Positions 37,374-47,771 of a stretch of DNA of 64,000 bases are shown in pieces; position 1 is the stretch's first letter; every line of letters starts with the position of its first letter. The notes under the pieces are model-generated. The model ran no database searches. It had not been told where the DNA came from and worked only from the letters and a program-made list of their open reading frames with translations. The stretch is taken from NCBI GenBank assembly GCA_002704145.1, contig PAFH01000016.1, positions 67,560 through 131,559 on the forward strand. The letters run 5' to 3'. The position numbers and the translations under genes are program-made. This DNA comes from Pelagibacteraceae bacterium (GTDB lineage: Bacteria > Pseudomonadota > Alphaproteobacteria > Pelagibacterales > Pelagibacteraceae).

Positions 37374-39241
37374 TAAGCTATCGATTTGAATTTTCCTCTT
37401 TTAATAGCTGACAATAATATAAGAACAGCCGCAGGGGTAACTCCATCAATCCTTAAAGCCTGACCGAGTGTTTTGGGTTTAATTTTATTAAGTTTAAATT
37501 TGATTTCATTTGATAATCCACTCATTGAATTGTAATTGATGTCATCAGGTATAAATGTAGTCTCATCTTTTTTAAAAGAGGTGATATCTCTGAGCTGTCT
37601 TTTCAAATATCCTGAATAATGAACATCGATTTCAACCTGTCTATCAGACTCTATTCCACAGTTGGGTGTAGAGGGAAATATTTGCCTTATTTTGGCCATA
37701 TTCACTTTACGTTGACCCATTATTTCTAAACACGACCTTTTAACCCCATCCATCGCAATTTTAATATTATAATTTTTTGCCTCGTTAGGCGTTAGATAAT
37801 TCTTTTTTAAAAAATTAGTAAGAGTAATAATATTTTTATTTTTTTCATAAAATATTTTTTTTCTAGTTGAGTTGACTAGACCCACACTAATACCTAACTC
37901 TGTTAATCTCTGGTCTGCGTTATCAGCTCTTAATGTTAATCTATATTCAGCTCTTGATGTAAACATTCTATAAGGTTCTGAAACTCCTTTAGTAATAAGA
38001 TCATCAATCATCACTCCTATATAGGATGAGGATCTATCTAAAATAAACTCTTTCTTTTTTTTTATCTTTAAAGCAGCATTTATACCTGCTATTAAACCTT
38101 GAGCAGCTGCTTCCTCGTAACCCGTTGTTCCGTTAATTTGACCAGCTAAAAACAAAGAACTGATCTTTTTTGTTTCTAAAGTAGGCTTCAATTCTCTTGG
38201 ATCCACATAGTCATATTCTATTGCATAACCAGCTCTTTTCATCTTAACATGCTCTAAACCCTTGATTTTAGCCAATATTTTTACCTGTATTTCCTCTGGT
38301 AAAGAAGTAGAAATCCCATTTGGATAAACAGTATTATCATTTAATCCCTCTGGTTCTAAAAATATTTGGTGTTTTTCCTTTTCTTTAAATTTAAAAATTT
38401 TATCCTCTATAGATGGACAGTATCTTGGACCTACTCCTTTAATGTTTCCTGAGTACATGGCGCTTTTAAAGATATTATCACTTATGATTTTATGAACATC
38501 ATTATTTGTATAAGTCATCCCACATTTGATCTGCTTATTGTCAATTTTGTGTGTTAAAAAAGAAAAGTAGTAATGATCATCATCTGCAGGCTGCATTTCT
38601 AGATCATCATAGTTAATCGTATCTCCATCTAATCTAGGGGGAGTTCCAGTTTTTAATCTTCCAATCTGCATCTTGAATTTTGCTAATTGTTCACTTAAAC
38701 CAGTAGATGGTTTTTCGTCATATCGGCCAGCTGGTATCTGAGTTTCACCTATGTGTATTAAACCATTTAAAAATGTTCCAGTAGTGAGGATCAATTCTTT
38801 GGTTCTTATTTCTTTTCCACTTTGGCAAATAAAACCTATAACTCTTTTGTTACTAAATAAAAATTTAACGACTGGATCAGCTACTACTTCCAAATTTTTA
38901 TAATTTAGTAAAATTTTTTGCATATGTTCTTTATAAAGAGCTCTGTCCGACTGAGTCCTTGGACCTTGCACTGCTGGACCTCGACTCCTATTCAATAATC
39001 TAAATTGAATACCTGATTTATCTGCTACAACAGCCATTACACCATCTAAAGCGTCAATTTCTCGAACGAGATGTCCTTTTCCCAGTCCGCCAATGGCCGG
39101 ATTGCATGACATTTCACCTATAGTCTCTATTTTATGTGTAAAAAGAGCTGTATTTACACCCAATCTAGCGGAAGCTGCCGCTGCCTCACATCCAGCGTGA
39201 CCTCCACCAATAACTACTACATCATAGTTTTGTTTTATCAT
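37373..39241 (-). CDS. mnmG: tRNA uridine-34 carboxymethylaminomethyl-modification enzyme MnmG (GidA)
   Basis: MnmG works with MnmE to build the cmnm5 group on U34 of several tRNAs, using FAD, NADH and a folate donor. The 622-residue protein has the FAD-binding [17 protein letters not shown] at the N terminus, [32 protein letters not shown] and C-terminal [18 protein letters not shown]. Its stop shares a base with the rsmG start. mnmE lies 42 bases upstream. Confidence 0.98.
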   Translation of the reverse strand: MIKQNYDVVVIGGGHAGCEAAAASARLGVNTALFTHKIETIGEMSCNPAIGGLGKGHLVREIDALDGVMAVVADKSGIQFRLLNRSRGPAVQGPRTQSDRALYKEHMQKILLNYKNLEVVADPVVKFLFSNKRVIGFICQSGKEIRTKELILTTGTFLNGLIHIGETQIPAGRYDEKPSTGLSEQLAKFKMQIGRLKTGTPPRLDGDTINYDDLEMQPADDDHYYFSFLTHKIDNKQIKCGMTYTNNDVHKIISDNIFKSAMYSGNIKGVGPRYCPSIEDKIFKFKEKEKHQIFLEPEGLNDNTVYPNGISTSLPEEIQVKILAKIKGLEHVKMKRAGYAIEYDYVDPRELKPTLETKKISSLFLAGQINGTTGYEEAAAQGLIAGINAALKIKKKKEFILDRSSSYIGVMIDDLITKGVSEPYRMFTSRAEYRLTLRADNADQRLTELGISVGLVNSTRKKIFYEKNKNIITLTNFLKKNYLTPNEAKNYNIKIAMDGVKRSCLEIMGQRKVNMAKIRQIFPSTPNCGIESDRQVEIDVHYSGYLKRQLRDITSFKKDETTFIPDDINYNSMSGLSNEIKFKLNKIKPKTLGQALRIDGVTPAAVLILLSAIKRGKFKSIA

Positions 39242-39283
39242 GAGGAGAATGTAAACGTCTCAATTAAGAATACAAGTGCTATT

Positions 39284-40612
39284 TTATTTACCTATGCAGA
39301 AATCTTTAAATATAGATCCAAGTATTTCTTCTACATCAACCTTGCCAACTATACCACCTAAATGTCTAGCGGCCATTCTTAAATCTTCTGCTGCAAGTTC
39401 TAAATCTTTGGTCTGATCTTTCTTAAGAAACTTATCTATTTCTTTTAAACAATTGTTTAATTTTATTCTATGTCTTTCTCTAGTTATTAATGCGGTGTTA
39501 TTTAATGAAAATTTTTTACCTAACTTGACTTTAATCAAATTGATTAATTTGTCTATATTTTTATTGTTTTTAACTGAACCTAAAACAGTATCTACATCAA
39601 ATTTATGATTTTGCTTATCTAAAATATCTGATTTATTTAAAAGAACAATAGTATCTTTATTAATCATCTTCTTTATTTCTTTATTAATTTCTTTTGTTGA
39701 ATTGTCAATCACAACTATGTTTAAATCGGCTTCTTTTAATTTTCCTAGAGCCAATGAAATTCCTTTTTTTTCTATTTCATTTTTAGCTACTCTAATACCT
39801 GCTGTATCGGCAAGAATTACAGGATAACCGTCCAAATTTAAATAAGTTTCTATGATATCTCTGGTAGTACCAGCTTCATCTGAAACAATCGCAGCTTCTC
39901 TTTTTGAAAGTAAATTTAATAAAGATGATTTGCCTGCATTTACTTCGCCTGTGATTGAAACTCTAAAACCATTTCTAATTTTTTCTCCAACCTTATTATC
40001 CTCAATAATTTTAGTTATTTCTGAGTGAATTTCTTTTATAGATTTGTAAGCATCTCTTAATACCTTTTCAGGAAGATCTTCTTCGGCAAAATCAATTTTA
40101 GCTTCGATAAAAGCTAATGATTTTATTATTTTCTCTCTCAGATCATTGTAATAATTGGAAGCGTTCCCTTGAACTAGTTTTATTGCTTGTTGTCTTTGCA
40201 ATTCTGTTTCTGAGTGAATAAGATCCCCTATGCTTTCTGCTTTTAGTAAGTCAATTTTATCATTTTGAAAAGCTAATTTAGTAAATTCTCCTGGCTCAGC
40301 TATTCTACAGTTTTTTTGCTCTGATAAGACGCTCAACAAGGCATTTATTACTGCATTACTACCGTGAATTTGTAATTCTCCTAGATCCTGACCAGTATAG
40401 CTATTTGGACCGGGAAACCACAACAATAAAGCCTCAGGATCTATTACATTATTGTTTTTAGGATCATAAAATTTACAAAAATTAACTTTATTCGACTTTA
40501 TATTTTTTAACTTAGTCAAATTTTGACAAATCTTAAGTGAACCGTTACCAGATATCCTTACAATAGCTATTCCTGAAGGTCCTCTACCCGATGATAAGGC
40601 ATAAATGTTCAT
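39284..40612 (-). CDS. mnmE: tRNA modification GTPase MnmE (TrmE)
   Basis: MnmE is the GTPase partner of MnmG. The 442-residue protein has the N-terminal formyl-folate-binding domain (SGRGPSGIAIVRISG), a G domain with GEVNAGKSSLL (P loop), DTAGIR and NKSD, and the C-terminal catalytic Cys in the ending FCIGK. It starts 4 bases after the UbiH-like gene and heads the mnmE-mnmG-rsmG-parA-parB run. In many alphaproteobacteria rho lies next to mnmE; here rho is 18 kb away. Confidence 0.97.
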   Translation of the reverse strand: MNIYALSSGRGPSGIAIVRISGNGSLKICQNLTKLKNIKSNKVNFCKFYDPKNNNVIDPEALLLWFPGPNSYTGQDLGELQIHGSNAVINALLSVLSEQKNCRIAEPGEFTKLAFQNDKIDLLKAESIGDLIHSETELQRQQAIKLVQGNASNYYNDLREKIIKSLAFIEAKIDFAEEDLPEKVLRDAYKSIKEIHSEITKIIEDNKVGEKIRNGFRVSITGEVNAGKSSLLNLLSKREAAIVSDEAGTTRDIIETYLNLDGYPVILADTAGIRVAKNEIEKKGISLALGKLKEADLNIVVIDNSTKEINKEIKKMINKDTIVLLNKSDILDKQNHKFDVDTVLGSVKNNKNIDKLINLIKVKLGKKFSLNNTALITRERHRIKLNNCLKEIDKFLKKDQTKDLELAAEDLRMAARHLGGIVGKVDVEEILGSIFKDFCIGK

Positions 40613-40616
40613 TGAG

Positions 40617-41726
40617 TTATAATGATAAACCCCGATTAGAGATTGTTTTACTAAATTTTTTTAATGTCTCATTATTCTTAATATTTTTTATAATTATCTC
40701 TTTCAGTGGATCTAAATATTTATTTTGCTTAAAGAAACTGTGAGTAGCATCAACACCCAAGCTCATAATGAGATTTTCTGGTTTTCTACTATTATAAAAA
40801 TCAGTTAAAGCATAACTATTTTTTAAAGAAATACCTAACCCTGAATAATACTTTATAATTTCTTTTAATTTTTTTATATCTCTAAGAACAAGATTAAAAC
40901 CCTGACCAGCTACAGGATGTATTGTGTGTAGACCCTCGCCAAGAATTAAAATGTTTTTTTGATGATACTGTCTTCTTACTCCAAGTGATATTGGATAGGA
41001 CTGAATATTGCTGATAGTAATATTTTTTTTATTTTTAAGTACTTCTAAAATTTTATTTTTAATTAAATTATCAATTTTTCCAAAATTATTTTCATAGAAA
41101 TATTTCTTTACGCTCCAAACAAAAGAAAAATAATTTTTTGAAAAAGGAAGAATTGCTAACGGTCCTTTTTTTAAGAAGAACTGACTTGTATTTAAAGTCT
41201 TAAGATTATGCTTAACATAACCTGTAATAGCTATTTCTTTATAATCTTTCTTAATAGACCTAGTTTGTGTAATCTTATCATAAATTTTTGATTGTCCGCC
41301 CAAACAAAGAATAATTAAATCATAATCTTTTAATTCATCTAAGTTCTTCATATCTTTTCGAATTAATTTAATTTTATTTTTAATAATTTCTTTTAGTAAG
41401 AAACTTTTTACTTTGTCATTTTCAAAAACATACATTAGATTAGAATTTGTTTCGTATAGATTTAAAAACCTTATTCTTTCGTTATATGTCTCGTAAAAAA
41501 GTTCTATCTTTTTTGAAGGCCAGAACAATCTATCCGACAAACTAATGATATTATGTTTTATAAACTTAAAATTACTGTCCGATATGGCTGTAGTTCTTTT
41601 ATCCAAGTTTTTTGATCTTTTTTTAGCTATTAAATTTACCTCTAATCCTGGCACTTTGCTTAAAACCGCTGCGGTCATTAGACCTGAAAGACCATCTCCA
41701 ACAATGCATATTCTTTGTTTATTCAT
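40617..41726 (-). CDS. UbiH/Coq6-family FAD-dependent hydroxylase
   Basis: This is a flavin monooxygenase of the ubiquinone-biosynthesis type. The Rossmann motif IVGDGLSGLMTAAVL is at the N terminus, and the second FAD motif GEGLHTIHPVAGQGFNLVLRDI, diagnostic for UbiH/UbiF/Coq6, lies near residue 265. It should hydroxylate the aromatic ring of a ubiquinone precursor; which position cannot be told by eye. It precedes mnmE by four bases and is divergent from ftsK across 55 bases. Confidence 0.9.
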   Translation of the reverse strand: MNKQRICIVGDGLSGLMTAAVLSKVPGLEVNLIAKKRSKNLDKRTTAISDSNFKFIKHNIISLSDRLFWPSKKIELFYETYNERIRFLNLYETNSNLMYVFENDKVKSFLLKEIIKNKIKLIRKDMKNLDELKDYDLIILCLGGQSKIYDKITQTRSIKKDYKEIAITGYVKHNLKTLNTSQFFLKKGPLAILPFSKNYFSFVWSVKKYFYENNFGKIDNLIKNKILEVLKNKKNITISNIQSYPISLGVRRQYHQKNILILGEGLHTIHPVAGQGFNLVLRDIKKLKEIIKYYSGLGISLKNSYALTDFYNSRKPENLIMSLGVDATHSFFKQNKYLDPLKEIIIKNIKNNETLKKFSKTISNRGLSL

Positions 41727-41781
41727 ATAAAAATTTTTAACACTTTCATAAAAATGGTAAAAAGTACGTAAACGATTCGTA

Positions 41782-43863
41782 ATGAATACAAACTTTTTAG
41801 ATAGTTTAACAAATTTTTTGAAAAAACGAACCTTTGAATTACTAGGTTTAGTCCTAATTTTATCAAGTGTCGCACTTGCAATTGCATTTACAACATATTC
41901 TCCAGAAGATCCTTCCTTTATTTACGGAGATAGGAACTTTGAAATTCAAAATTTCTTTGGAATTTATGGAAGTAGCATTGCTGATTTTTTACTACAGAGT
42001 TTTGGTTTAGTTTCTTTTTTATTATTACTTAATTTTTTATTTTGGGGCTTAGATCTAATTATAAAAAAGGAAATAAGGAGAATAATTTTAAAATTATTTT
42101 TAGTTGTCGCTTACTTAACTGTAGGTACTGTTTTTATATATCTCACATTTGATAATTCGTTCTGGCTTATTGATAATGGTAATTCAGGTTTTGTTGGAAA
42201 AATAACTTATAACTTTATTAATACTTGGGTTCCATGGATTGATAATACATATTCAATTTATGGATTACTTTTATTGACTATATTATTTTTTTCATTTTCA
42301 ACTGATATTAGTTATAAAAAAGTTTTTTCAGTTATTGTTTCACTTTTTAGAAAAAAGACAAAAGAAAACATTGAGCTTGATTCTAGCAAAATCAATGTTG
42401 AAAATCGTCTGCAAACTTTAGAGAAACCTCAACAATCTTTTTCTTTTGATACAAATGTAGAACCTCAAACAGAACAAAGTGTTGCCAGAACTAGATATAA
42501 GTTACCAGATATAAATTATTTAAACAAAAATTTAACTAAACTTAGTTCTGATGGAAATAAAAATCGTCCTGACGCAGATTTTATTGAAAAAATACTATTA
42601 GACTTTGGTATTGATGGAAAAATTAAAGCAATTAATAACGGTCCAGTAGTCAGCCTATATGAATTTGAGCCAGCGCCTGGTGTAAAAGTATCCAAAATTA
42701 TTAATTTATCTGAGGATTTAGCAAGAAATACTAGCTCAACCTCAACAAGAGTATCGGTCATTCCAGGCAAAAATACTGTTGGGATCGAAATTCCAAACGA
42801 AGATAGAGAAAGCGTATCATTAAGAGAAATAATTTCATTCGACAAGTTTCAAAAAAAGGATGTAAGACTTCCTATAGCTTTGGGTAAAAGTATTTCTGGA
42901 ATGCCAATTGTGGGTGATTTAACTTCGATGCCTCATCTTTTAATTGCAGGTACTACTGGTTCAGGAAAGTCTGTTTGTATTAATACAATAATCGTTTCAC
43001 TGCTCTACAAACTAAGTCCTGATCTTTGTAAGTTTATTTTAATTGACCCAAAAATGTTAGAACTATCTACTTACGAAGGGATACCACATTTATTAACTCC
43101 AGTAATAACTGATGCAAAAAAAGCAACTTCGGCTTTGTCTTGGACAGTAAAGGAAATGAACAGTAGATATAAATTGATGAGTAAAGTAGGTGTGAGAAAC
43201 ATTGATGGTTACAATGCTAAACACAAACTTAAAATGCCGTACATTGTTGTAGTTGTTGACGAGATGTCTGATCTAATGTTGGTAGCTGGAAAGGAAATCG
43301 AAAATTATATTCAAAAATTGTCACAGATGGCTAGAGCTGCTGGAATTCACATTATTATGGCAACGCAAAGGCCAAGTGTTGATGTAATCACAGGGACAAT
43401 AAAGGCAAACTTTCCGACTAGAATATCTTTCCAAGTAAGTTCTAAAATAGATAGTAGAACTATTTTAGGTGAACAAGGCGCTGAACAATTGCTGGGCAAA
43501 GGAGACATGTTATTTATGTCATCAGCAAATAGAATTGTAAGAATTCACGGCCCTTATGTTTCTGAACAGGAAATCGAAAAGATTACAAGTTCATTGAGAG
43601 CGCAAGGAGAGCCTGATTATATGGAAGAAATTACCTCTCAAGAGACGACAGAAAGTTCGTTAACTACTGGAAACGACGGTGATGAAGACGAATTATTCAA
43701 CCAGGCTGTAGAAATTATTAAAGCTGAAGGGAAAGCTTCTACAAGCTTTTTGCAAAGAAAATTACAGATCGGATACAATAGAGCTGCTAGAATTATTGAT
43801 ATGATGGAAGAAAAGAGTATTGTCAGCAAAGCAAATCATGTTGGGAAACGTGAAGTTCTTTAA
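41782..43863 (+). CDS. ftsK: DNA translocase FtsK
   Basis: FtsK pumps DNA at the septum to finish chromosome segregation and trigger XerCD. The 693-residue protein has about four N-terminal membrane spans (to residue ~180), a short linker, the RecA-like motor with Walker A AGTTGSGKSVCIN and Walker B VVVVDEMSDLM, and the C-terminal gamma winged-helix (EGKASTSFLQRKLQIGYNRAARIIDMMEE) that reads KOPS sequences. The linker is much shorter than in E. coli, as usual in alphaproteobacteria. lolA overlaps its 3' end. Confidence 0.97.
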   Translation: MNTNFLDSLTNFLKKRTFELLGLVLILSSVALAIAFTTYSPEDPSFIYGDRNFEIQNFFGIYGSSIADFLLQSFGLVSFLLLLNFLFWGLDLIIKKEIRRIILKLFLVVAYLTVGTVFIYLTFDNSFWLIDNGNSGFVGKITYNFINTWVPWIDNTYSIYGLLLLTILFFSFSTDISYKKVFSVIVSLFRKKTKENIELDSSKINVENRLQTLEKPQQSFSFDTNVEPQTEQSVARTRYKLPDINYLNKNLTKLSSDGNKNRPDADFIEKILLDFGIDGKIKAINNGPVVSLYEFEPAPGVKVSKIINLSEDLARNTSSTSTRVSVIPGKNTVGIEIPNEDRESVSLREIISFDKFQKKDVRLPIALGKSISGMPIVGDLTSMPHLLIAGTTGSGKSVCINTIIVSLLYKLSPDLCKFILIDPKMLELSTYEGIPHLLTPVITDAKKATSALSWTVKEMNSRYKLMSKVGVRNIDGYNAKHKLKMPYIVVVVDEMSDLMLVAGKEIENYIQKLSQMARAAGIHIIMATQRPSVDVITGTIKANFPTRISFQVSSKIDSRTILGEQGAEQLLGKGDMLFMSSANRIVRIHGPYVSEQEIEKITSSLRAQGEPDYMEEITSQETTESSLTTGNDGDEDELFNQAVEIIKAEGKASTSFLQRKLQIGYNRAARIIDMMEEKSIVSKANHVGKREVL

Positions 43864-44407
43864 AAAAATATTCTTAGCTTCAATTTTTCTTATAATATCA
43901 CCAAGCCTATCTGCTAACGAAAAAAATCAAATAATCTCTGAACTGAAAGACTTAAACTCTTTAGAATTTACTTTTAATCAACTTATTAATGACAAAACTG
44001 AAAAAGGAAGCTGTCTTTTAGAATTTCCTGGAAAATTGAAATGTAATTATTTTGATGATAAGGAAAAAGAGTTAGTTATAAATAATAAAAGATTATCGAT
44101 AACACAAAAAAGATATAACAAAACTTATTATTATCCTATTTCAAAATCTCCATTCTTAAATATCCTGTATAAAGATAAACTTCTAGAAATCGTGCAATTA
44201 GGTGAATTAGAATTAACCGACGAAATAATTAAGCTTATTTATTTTGGTGAAAACGAAATAACAGTTTTTTTTGATAGAAAAAAGCTAGATCTGAAAGGTT
44301 GGGAGATTAGAGATCAATACAACAATAATATAAATTTCTCACTAAATATTGTTGCTAAAAATGATGTTTTTAAAAAAGGTACTTTTAAAGTCCCTGAAAT
44401 AAATTAA
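43838..44407 (+). CDS. lolA: Outer-membrane lipoprotein carrier LolA
   Basis: LolA shuttles lipoproteins across the periplasm to LolB. The ~189-residue protein has a signal peptide (KFFKKIFLASIFLIISPSLSA) and the LolA body: LNSLEFTFNQ, LLEFPGKLKC and KGWEIRDQYNNNINFSL. I prefer the ATG at 43838; the one at 43820 would lengthen the N region. It overlaps ftsK by 26 bases. The ftsK-lolA pair is conserved in alphaproteobacteria. Confidence 0.9.
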   Translation: MLGNVKFFKKIFLASIFLIISPSLSANEKNQIISELKDLNSLEFTFNQLINDKTEKGSCLLEFPGKLKCNYFDDKEKELVINNKRLSITQKRYNKTYYYPISKSPFLNILYKDKLLEIVQLGELELTDEIIKLIYFGENEITVFFDRKKLDLKGWEIRDQYNNNINFSLNIVAKNDVFKKGTFKVPEIN

Positions 44408-44910
44408 GCTACAAAGTCAATTTCCTCTTCTCTGAAAATCGAAAAACCTTTTGATTTATAATTTTGCAAAGCGTGCTTATGGTCTAGACTACAAGTATGA
44501 ACCCACATTCTTTCTGGATTTTTTCTAGATGCACTAGCTATAGCGTGATTTACAAGTATCGATCCAAGTTTTAAACCTCTGAATTCTTTTAATATTCCAA
44601 GGTTAATTAATTCTACTTCATTTAAACTAGGATGATATTCTTGCTCATAATATCCTACAAGATCTTCGCCTTTTTTTAGAACATGTGTTTCTAAATTATT
44701 ATTCGTAACATATTTTACCCACTCGCTATCAGACCACAGTAATCTATCCCTCCAATAGTGATCTATTCCTATTTGCCTGTAAAAAAATTTATTTAAATTA
44801 AAATTATCTCTATTATCTAAAATAATTTGAAAATTTTCAGGAAGATTTAAATCGATAGTTTTTGAAAAATCTTTAATTTCTAAAAAATATCTTTTAACTC
44901 TGTCAGCCAT
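44404..44910 (-). CDS. GNAT-family N-acetyltransferase
   Basis: This is a 168-residue protein with the GNAT acetyl-CoA site LKEFRGLKLGSILVNHAI (the R/Q-x-x-G-x-G/A-like loop), preceded by VELINLGIL and followed by VHTCSLDHKHALQNYKSKGF, a common GNAT ending. The acceptor is unknown. It is the last gene of the his operon run, sharing one base with the HIT gene, so it is probably co-transcribed. Confidence 0.85.
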   Translation of the reverse strand: MADRVKRYFLEIKDFSKTIDLNLPENFQIILDNRDNFNLNKFFYRQIGIDHYWRDRLLWSDSEWVKYVTNNNLETHVLKKGEDLVGYYEQEYHPSLNEVELINLGILKEFRGLKLGSILVNHAIASASRKNPERMWVHTCSLDHKHALQNYKSKGFSIFREEEIDFVA

Positions 44911-45266
44911 TAGTTAACCATCTTTCCAATTTTTTCACCTGCAAAAATATGAAAATGCAAGTGAGGAACCTCTTGTCCCCCGTCACTTCCAATATTAGTT
45001 AAAGACCTATAACCTTTATCTTTTGTGCCCATTAATTCAGCAACGTGTGTAACTGCTTTATTAAGTTCTACAATTTCTTTATCTGAAGCTTTATTATTAA
45101 AGTCATCAAGATCTATATACTCTCCTTTAGGTATCACTAAAACATGTACTTTCTTCTGAGGATTTATATCATGGAAAGCTAACACATGATCGTTTTCATA
45201 GACTTTCTTGCAAGGAATTTCTCCTCTTAGTATTTTTGCAAATATATTATTTTTATCGTAACTCAT
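44910..45266 (-). CDS. HIT-family protein (HinT-like)
   Basis: This is a histidine-triad nucleotide hydrolase of 118 residues. The triad HLHFHIFAG (His-phi-His-phi-His) is near the C terminus, and FAKILRGEIPCKKVYEN is the N-terminal signature. HinT proteins cleave aminoacyl-AMP or nucleoside phosphoramidates. It overlaps hisE by 4 bases and lies in the his operon, an arrangement common in alphaproteobacteria. Confidence 0.93.
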   Translation of the reverse strand: MSYDKNNIFAKILRGEIPCKKVYENDHVLAFHDINPQKKVHVLVIPKGEYIDLDDFNNKASDKEIVELNKAVTHVAELMGTKDKGYRSLTNIGSDGGQEVPHLHFHIFAGEKIGKMVN

Positions 45267-45535
45267 TTTTGTCTTTTTTTAAGTTCATTCATAACGTCTT
45301 CAATTTTTATGTTATTAGCCTCCAAATAAACCATTAAATGATACATCACATCAGCTGCTTCGTGTATCTTATTTGAATTTTTTTCCACAGACTCTATTAA
45401 TTCGCTTATTTCTTCTTTTACTTTTGAAACACTTAAGTTTTTATCATTAAGAAGTTTATTTGTATAAGATTTATCAGATGAGGAATTTTTTCTCTCTCTG
45501 ATTGTTTTTATTAATTGTTCTAAGTTTTCAAACAT
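45263..45535 (-). CDS. hisE: Phosphoribosyl-ATP pyrophosphatase
   Basis: HisE hydrolyses phosphoribosyl-ATP to phosphoribosyl-AMP, the second step of histidine synthesis. The 90-residue all-helical protein has the MazG-like motif KVKEEISELIESVE and HEAADVMYHLMVYLEANN, with acidic metal ligands. It is a stand-alone HisE, without the fused HisI domain seen in enterics; hisI is not in this window. It is one base from hisF. Confidence 0.95.
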   Translation of the reverse strand: MFENLEQLIKTIRERKNSSSDKSYTNKLLNDKNLSVSKVKEEISELIESVEKNSNKIHEAADVMYHLMVYLEANNIKIEDVMNELKKRQK

Positions 45536-45536
45536 T

Positions 45537-46295
45537 TTATAACCTTACCGATACATTTTTAGAATTCAAATATTCTTTAGCATCTTTGATTTTGTATTCC
45601 CCATAATGAAAAATAGATGCAGCTAAAACTGCACTAGCTCCTCCTTTAACTATACCATCATATAAGTGATCTAATGTGCCAACTCCGCCAGATGCTATGA
45701 CAGGAATATTAGTGTTATTTGTAATTGCTTTTAATAAATTAACATCATAACCAGATTTGGTGCCATCTTTATCCATTGAAGTTAACAAAATTTCACCAGC
45801 TCCATTTGCTTCCACTTTTTTAGCATACTGAACAGTGTCAATACCTGTTTTGTTTCTTCCACCGTGTGTAAACACTTCCCATTTATCTTCTGAAACCTTT
45901 TTTGCATCAATCGCAACAACAATACATTGGGATCCAAATTTTTTTGAAGCTTCTTTAACAAAGTCTAAATTCTTAACAGCTGCAGTATTTATAGAAACTT
46001 TGTCAGCTCCAGCTAGTAATAAATCTGTAATATTTTGAATAGTTCTAACTCCACCACCAACTGTTAGAGGGACAAAACATTCTTTAGCTGTCTTTCTTAC
46101 AATATCAATAATTGTATCCCTATTTTCATTTGATGCTGTAATATCTAAAAAACAAATTTCATCTGCTCCTCCATCGCTATAAATTTTTGCTTGTTCTACT
46201 GGATCACCAGCATCTTTTAATTCAACAAAGTTAATACCTTTGACGACTCTTCCATTTTTAACATCTAAACAAGGTATAATTCTATTTTTTAACAT
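45537..46295 (-). CDS. hisF: Imidazole glycerol phosphate synthase, cyclase subunit
   Basis: HisF makes imidazole glycerol phosphate and AICAR from PRFAR and ammonia supplied by HisH. The 252-residue barrel begins [20 protein letters not shown] with the catalytic Asp, and has [21 protein letters not shown] and a second catalytic Asp in [16 protein letters not shown] use the ATG at 46295; a start at 46364 would read through an upstream small gene in another frame. It overlaps that small gene by 14 bases. Confidence 0.97.
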   Translation of the reverse strand: MLKNRIIPCLDVKNGRVVKGINFVELKDAGDPVEQAKIYSDGGADEICFLDITASNENRDTIIDIVRKTAKECFVPLTVGGGVRTIQNITDLLLAGADKVSINTAAVKNLDFVKEASKKFGSQCIVVAIDAKKVSEDKWEVFTHGGRNKTGIDTVQYAKKVEANGAGEILLTSMDKDGTKSGYDVNLLKAITNNTNIPVIASGGVGTLDHLYDGIVKGGASAVLAASIFHYGEYKIKDAKEYLNSKNVSVRL

Positions 46296-46416
46296 TTTTT
46301 CTTTTTTTTGCTTTACTCGGTAACAATCCTTTGTTGACCGCTCTTGCCCTTTCAGAAAAACCAAGTTTTTCTCCGTTTCCTATTTTACGTTTGATCGTGG
46401 ATAATTTTGCGACCAT
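46282..46416 (-). CDS. Small basic protein (44 residues) between hisA and hisF, unknown function
   Basis: This unrecognised gene starts at an ATG one base after the hisA stop and ends 14 bases inside hisF. It encodes [20 protein letters not shown], then [18 protein letters not shown] and a KRKNVKK tail. About 15 of 44 residues are Lys or Arg, and there is no membrane span. Its packing between two operon genes, with no other explanation for a 122-base gap, argues for real coding. The charge suggests RNA, ribosome or DNA binding, but this is only inference. Confidence 0.6.
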   Translation of the reverse strand: MVAKLSTIKRKIGNGEKLGFSERARAVNKGLLPSKAKKRKNVKK

Positions 46417-46417
46417 C

Positions 46418-47140
46418 TTAATCAATCTCCTTTGCTAAATCTTCTAGCTTAATATCACCATCATAAATTGCCTTACCGACAATTATACCTTCAATTTTTT
46501 TATTATTTAAATCTTTTGCTTTCTTAATATCGTTCATTGAAGAAACACCTCCTGAAATAACAACAGGGCAATTAGAAATCTCTGCGATTTTTACTGTCTC
46601 ATCAAAATTGGGGCTAGTCTTCATGCCATCTCTATTAATATCTGTGTAAATTATTCGACTCACTCCAAAGCTATTTACCTCATTAAGAAAGTCTAAAGTT
46701 TTAATACTAAGATTTTCTTTCCAGCCTGAAACAGAAAGATTTCCATCCTTTGCGTCTAATCCTAAAGCAATTTGATCTTTAAACTTTTCGCAAGATTCTC
46801 TTAAAAATTCTTTATTCTTAATAGCTCCACTCCCTAAAATTACTTTTTCCACACCGGCATCAACATACTGTTTGACGCTATCAATGGATCTTACACCACC
46901 GCCTATTTCGATTTTTAAATCATATTTACTAACTATCTCTTTGATAATGTCTAAGTTTACAGTCTTTCCAGTTAATGCGCCGTCTAAATCAACAATGTGT
47001 AAATTTTTAAAGCCATGATCTTTATATTTGCCTGCTTGATCAATAGGTGAAGTTTTATATTCAGTTTTATATTCAAAATCTCCTTTGATCAATCTCACGC
47101 ATTTTTTCTCTTTTATGTCTATAGCTGGAAATATTTTCAT
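46418..47140 (-). CDS. hisA: Phosphoribosylformimino-5-aminoimidazole carboxamide ribotide isomerase
   Basis: HisA isomerises ProFAR to PRFAR. The 240-residue barrel starts MKIFPAIDIKEKKCVRLIKG with the catalytic Asp, has IEIGGGVRSIDSVKQYVDAG and a second Asp in IIYTDINRDGMKTSPN. The halves show the twofold repeat common to HisA and HisF. It shares one base with hisH and is followed directly by the 44-residue basic gene. Confidence 0.97.
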   Translation of the reverse strand: MKIFPAIDIKEKKCVRLIKGDFEYKTEYKTSPIDQAGKYKDHGFKNLHIVDLDGALTGKTVNLDIIKEIVSKYDLKIEIGGGVRSIDSVKQYVDAGVEKVILGSGAIKNKEFLRESCEKFKDQIALGLDAKDGNLSVSGWKENLSIKTLDFLNEVNSFGVSRIIYTDINRDGMKTSPNFDETVKIAEISNCPVVISGGVSSMNDIKKAKDLNNKKIEGIIVGKAIYDGDIKLEDLAKEID

Positions 47141-47769
47141 TAAAGTTTTATAAAATTATCAATTATTTTTAATCCGGTTTTATCACTCTTCTCTGGATGA
47201 AACTGCGTTCCAAATAGATTATCTTTTTCAACAGAACACACGATTTTTGATGAATAATCTGTTGTTGCTGAGATAACCGACTTATCTTCTGGAATAAATT
47301 CATAGCTATGTACAAAATACATGTGAGATTTATTTTTAATATCTTTAAATATCTTGCTTTCTTTTTGTATCTCAATTTCATTCCACCCTATATGGGGAAG
47401 TTTAAATTTTCCATTTTGATTATCAATTTTAGAAACTTTACCAGGAATCCAACCTAGTCCTTTAGTTTCTTCTTCCTCAAAACCTATATCTGCAAACATT
47501 TGTAAACCTACGCAAATGCCTAATAAAGGTTTTTTATTTGTGATTGCAAACTCTTTTAGTGTTTCTACTAACCCATTAATGTGTTTAAGAGAGTCAACGC
47601 AGCTTTTAAACGATCCTTGTCCAGGTAAAACAATCTTATCACTAGATTTAATTTTTTTTATATCAGAAGTAACTTCTAATTTAACTTTACCTTTAGCGAT
47701 CTCTGTAAAAGAGTTAATGACTGAGCTTATATTACCAGATTGGTAGTCAACAATTGTGACGTTCATCAA
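47140..47769 (-). CDS. hisH: Imidazole glycerol phosphate synthase, glutamine amidotransferase subunit
   Basis: HisH releases ammonia from glutamine for HisF. The 209-residue class I amidotransferase has the nucleophile Cys in LLGICVGLQMFADIG and the His-Glu pair in TQFHPEKSD. VDYQSGNISS is the family opening. It lies two bases after hisB and overlaps hisA by one base. Confidence 0.97.
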   Translation of the reverse strand: MMNVTIVDYQSGNISSVINSFTEIAKGKVKLEVTSDIKKIKSSDKIVLPGQGSFKSCVDSLKHINGLVETLKEFAITNKKPLLGICVGLQMFADIGFEEEETKGLGWIPGKVSKIDNQNGKFKLPHIGWNEIEIQKESKIFKDIKNKSHMYFVHSYEFIPEDKSVISATTDYSSKIVCSVEKDNLFGTQFHPEKSDKTGLKIIDNFIKL

Positions 47770-47771
47770 AT

